Below the pieces are notes generated by a model. The model ran no database searches. It was not told the DNA's origin and worked only from the letters and a program-made list of their open reading frames with translations. A stretch of DNA of 32,750 nucleotides from Intoshia linei. Lineage: Eukaryota > Orthonectida > Rhopaluridae. Numbering within the stretch: position 1 is the stretch's first letter; the number at the start of each line of letters is the position of its first letter. This document shows positions 32,563-32,750 of this stretch, piece by piece. The stretch spans positions 1-32,750 of the forward strand of contig LWCA01000311.1 of NCBI GenBank assembly GCA_001642005.1. The letters are read 5' to 3'. The position numbers were made by a program, and so were the translations under genes.

Positions 32563-32750
32563 AATAATCTTGTAATAAATATGATAATTATTTATTTAAT
32601 TAAGCTAAAATACAATTAATAATTACATTATTTAAAGATTCTTGAGTTATTGAGTGATAATTAGTATTAGGTCATTTTTTTAACAAAATTAAAATATTTA
32701 TTTGATTACATTAAAAATAAAGTTATATTATAAAATATTCACCATTGCTT
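32563..32750. other. Window edge, no feature seen
   Basis: A+T-rich sequence upstream of the gypsy fragment. The retropepsin frame closes with an in-frame TAA at 32560-32562, and no gag zinc-knuckle sequence is visible. Confidence 0.4.

Noticed and set aside
1-32750. CRISPR array, tRNA or rRNA genes, bacterial-style operons
   Set aside because: No regularly spaced identical repeats with unique spacers, no recognisable tRNA cloverleaf or rRNA sequence, and clear spliceosomal introns; the genome is eukaryotic.

Overview
This is a window of a very A+T-rich animal nuclear genome, most likely an arthropod. Genes are split by GT-AG introns, the proteins are metazoan (CHMP3, a DRAM-family protein, CFAP418, ELYS), and the spacers and long introns are full of short hAT-type elements with 8-bp target-site duplications plus one decayed Ty3/gypsy fragment. 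There is no bacterial or viral genome organisation. Most genes are invisible as long ORFs; I rebuilt them by hand from exon, phase and family matches.

Layout, left to right: a phased short tandem array (30-168); the last two exons of an unrecognised + strand gene (371-663); CHMP3/Vps24 on the minus strand (1419-2447, first exon not found); a 3.8-kb repeat-rich spacer; a complete seven-exon DRAM-family membrane protein gene on + (6223-9862); a complete five-exon CFAP418 (C8orf37) gene on minus (10551-12904); a 1,669-residue lysine- and serine-rich protein of unknown family on + (14234-21614); the nuclear-pore assembly factor ELYS on minus (22287-29066, N-terminal exon not found); a possible first coding exon of a divergent + strand gene (29274-29282); more repeats; and a truncated, frameshifted gypsy pol fragment (31793-32559).

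The genes are not an operon and share no evident pathway: endosomal sorting (CHMP3), membrane/lysosome (DRAM family), cilium/photoreceptor (CFAP418) and nuclear pore (ELYS).

The most unusual property is the intron set. Five introns, in three of the four well-resolved genes and in the large unknown gene, are only 34-43 nt long, and most other short ones are 52-75 nt. Several contain in-frame stops, so naive reading truncates proteins. Long introns are largely short introns swollen by hAT-like insertions; in one ELYS intron, removing the element and its duplicated target leaves about 47 nt.
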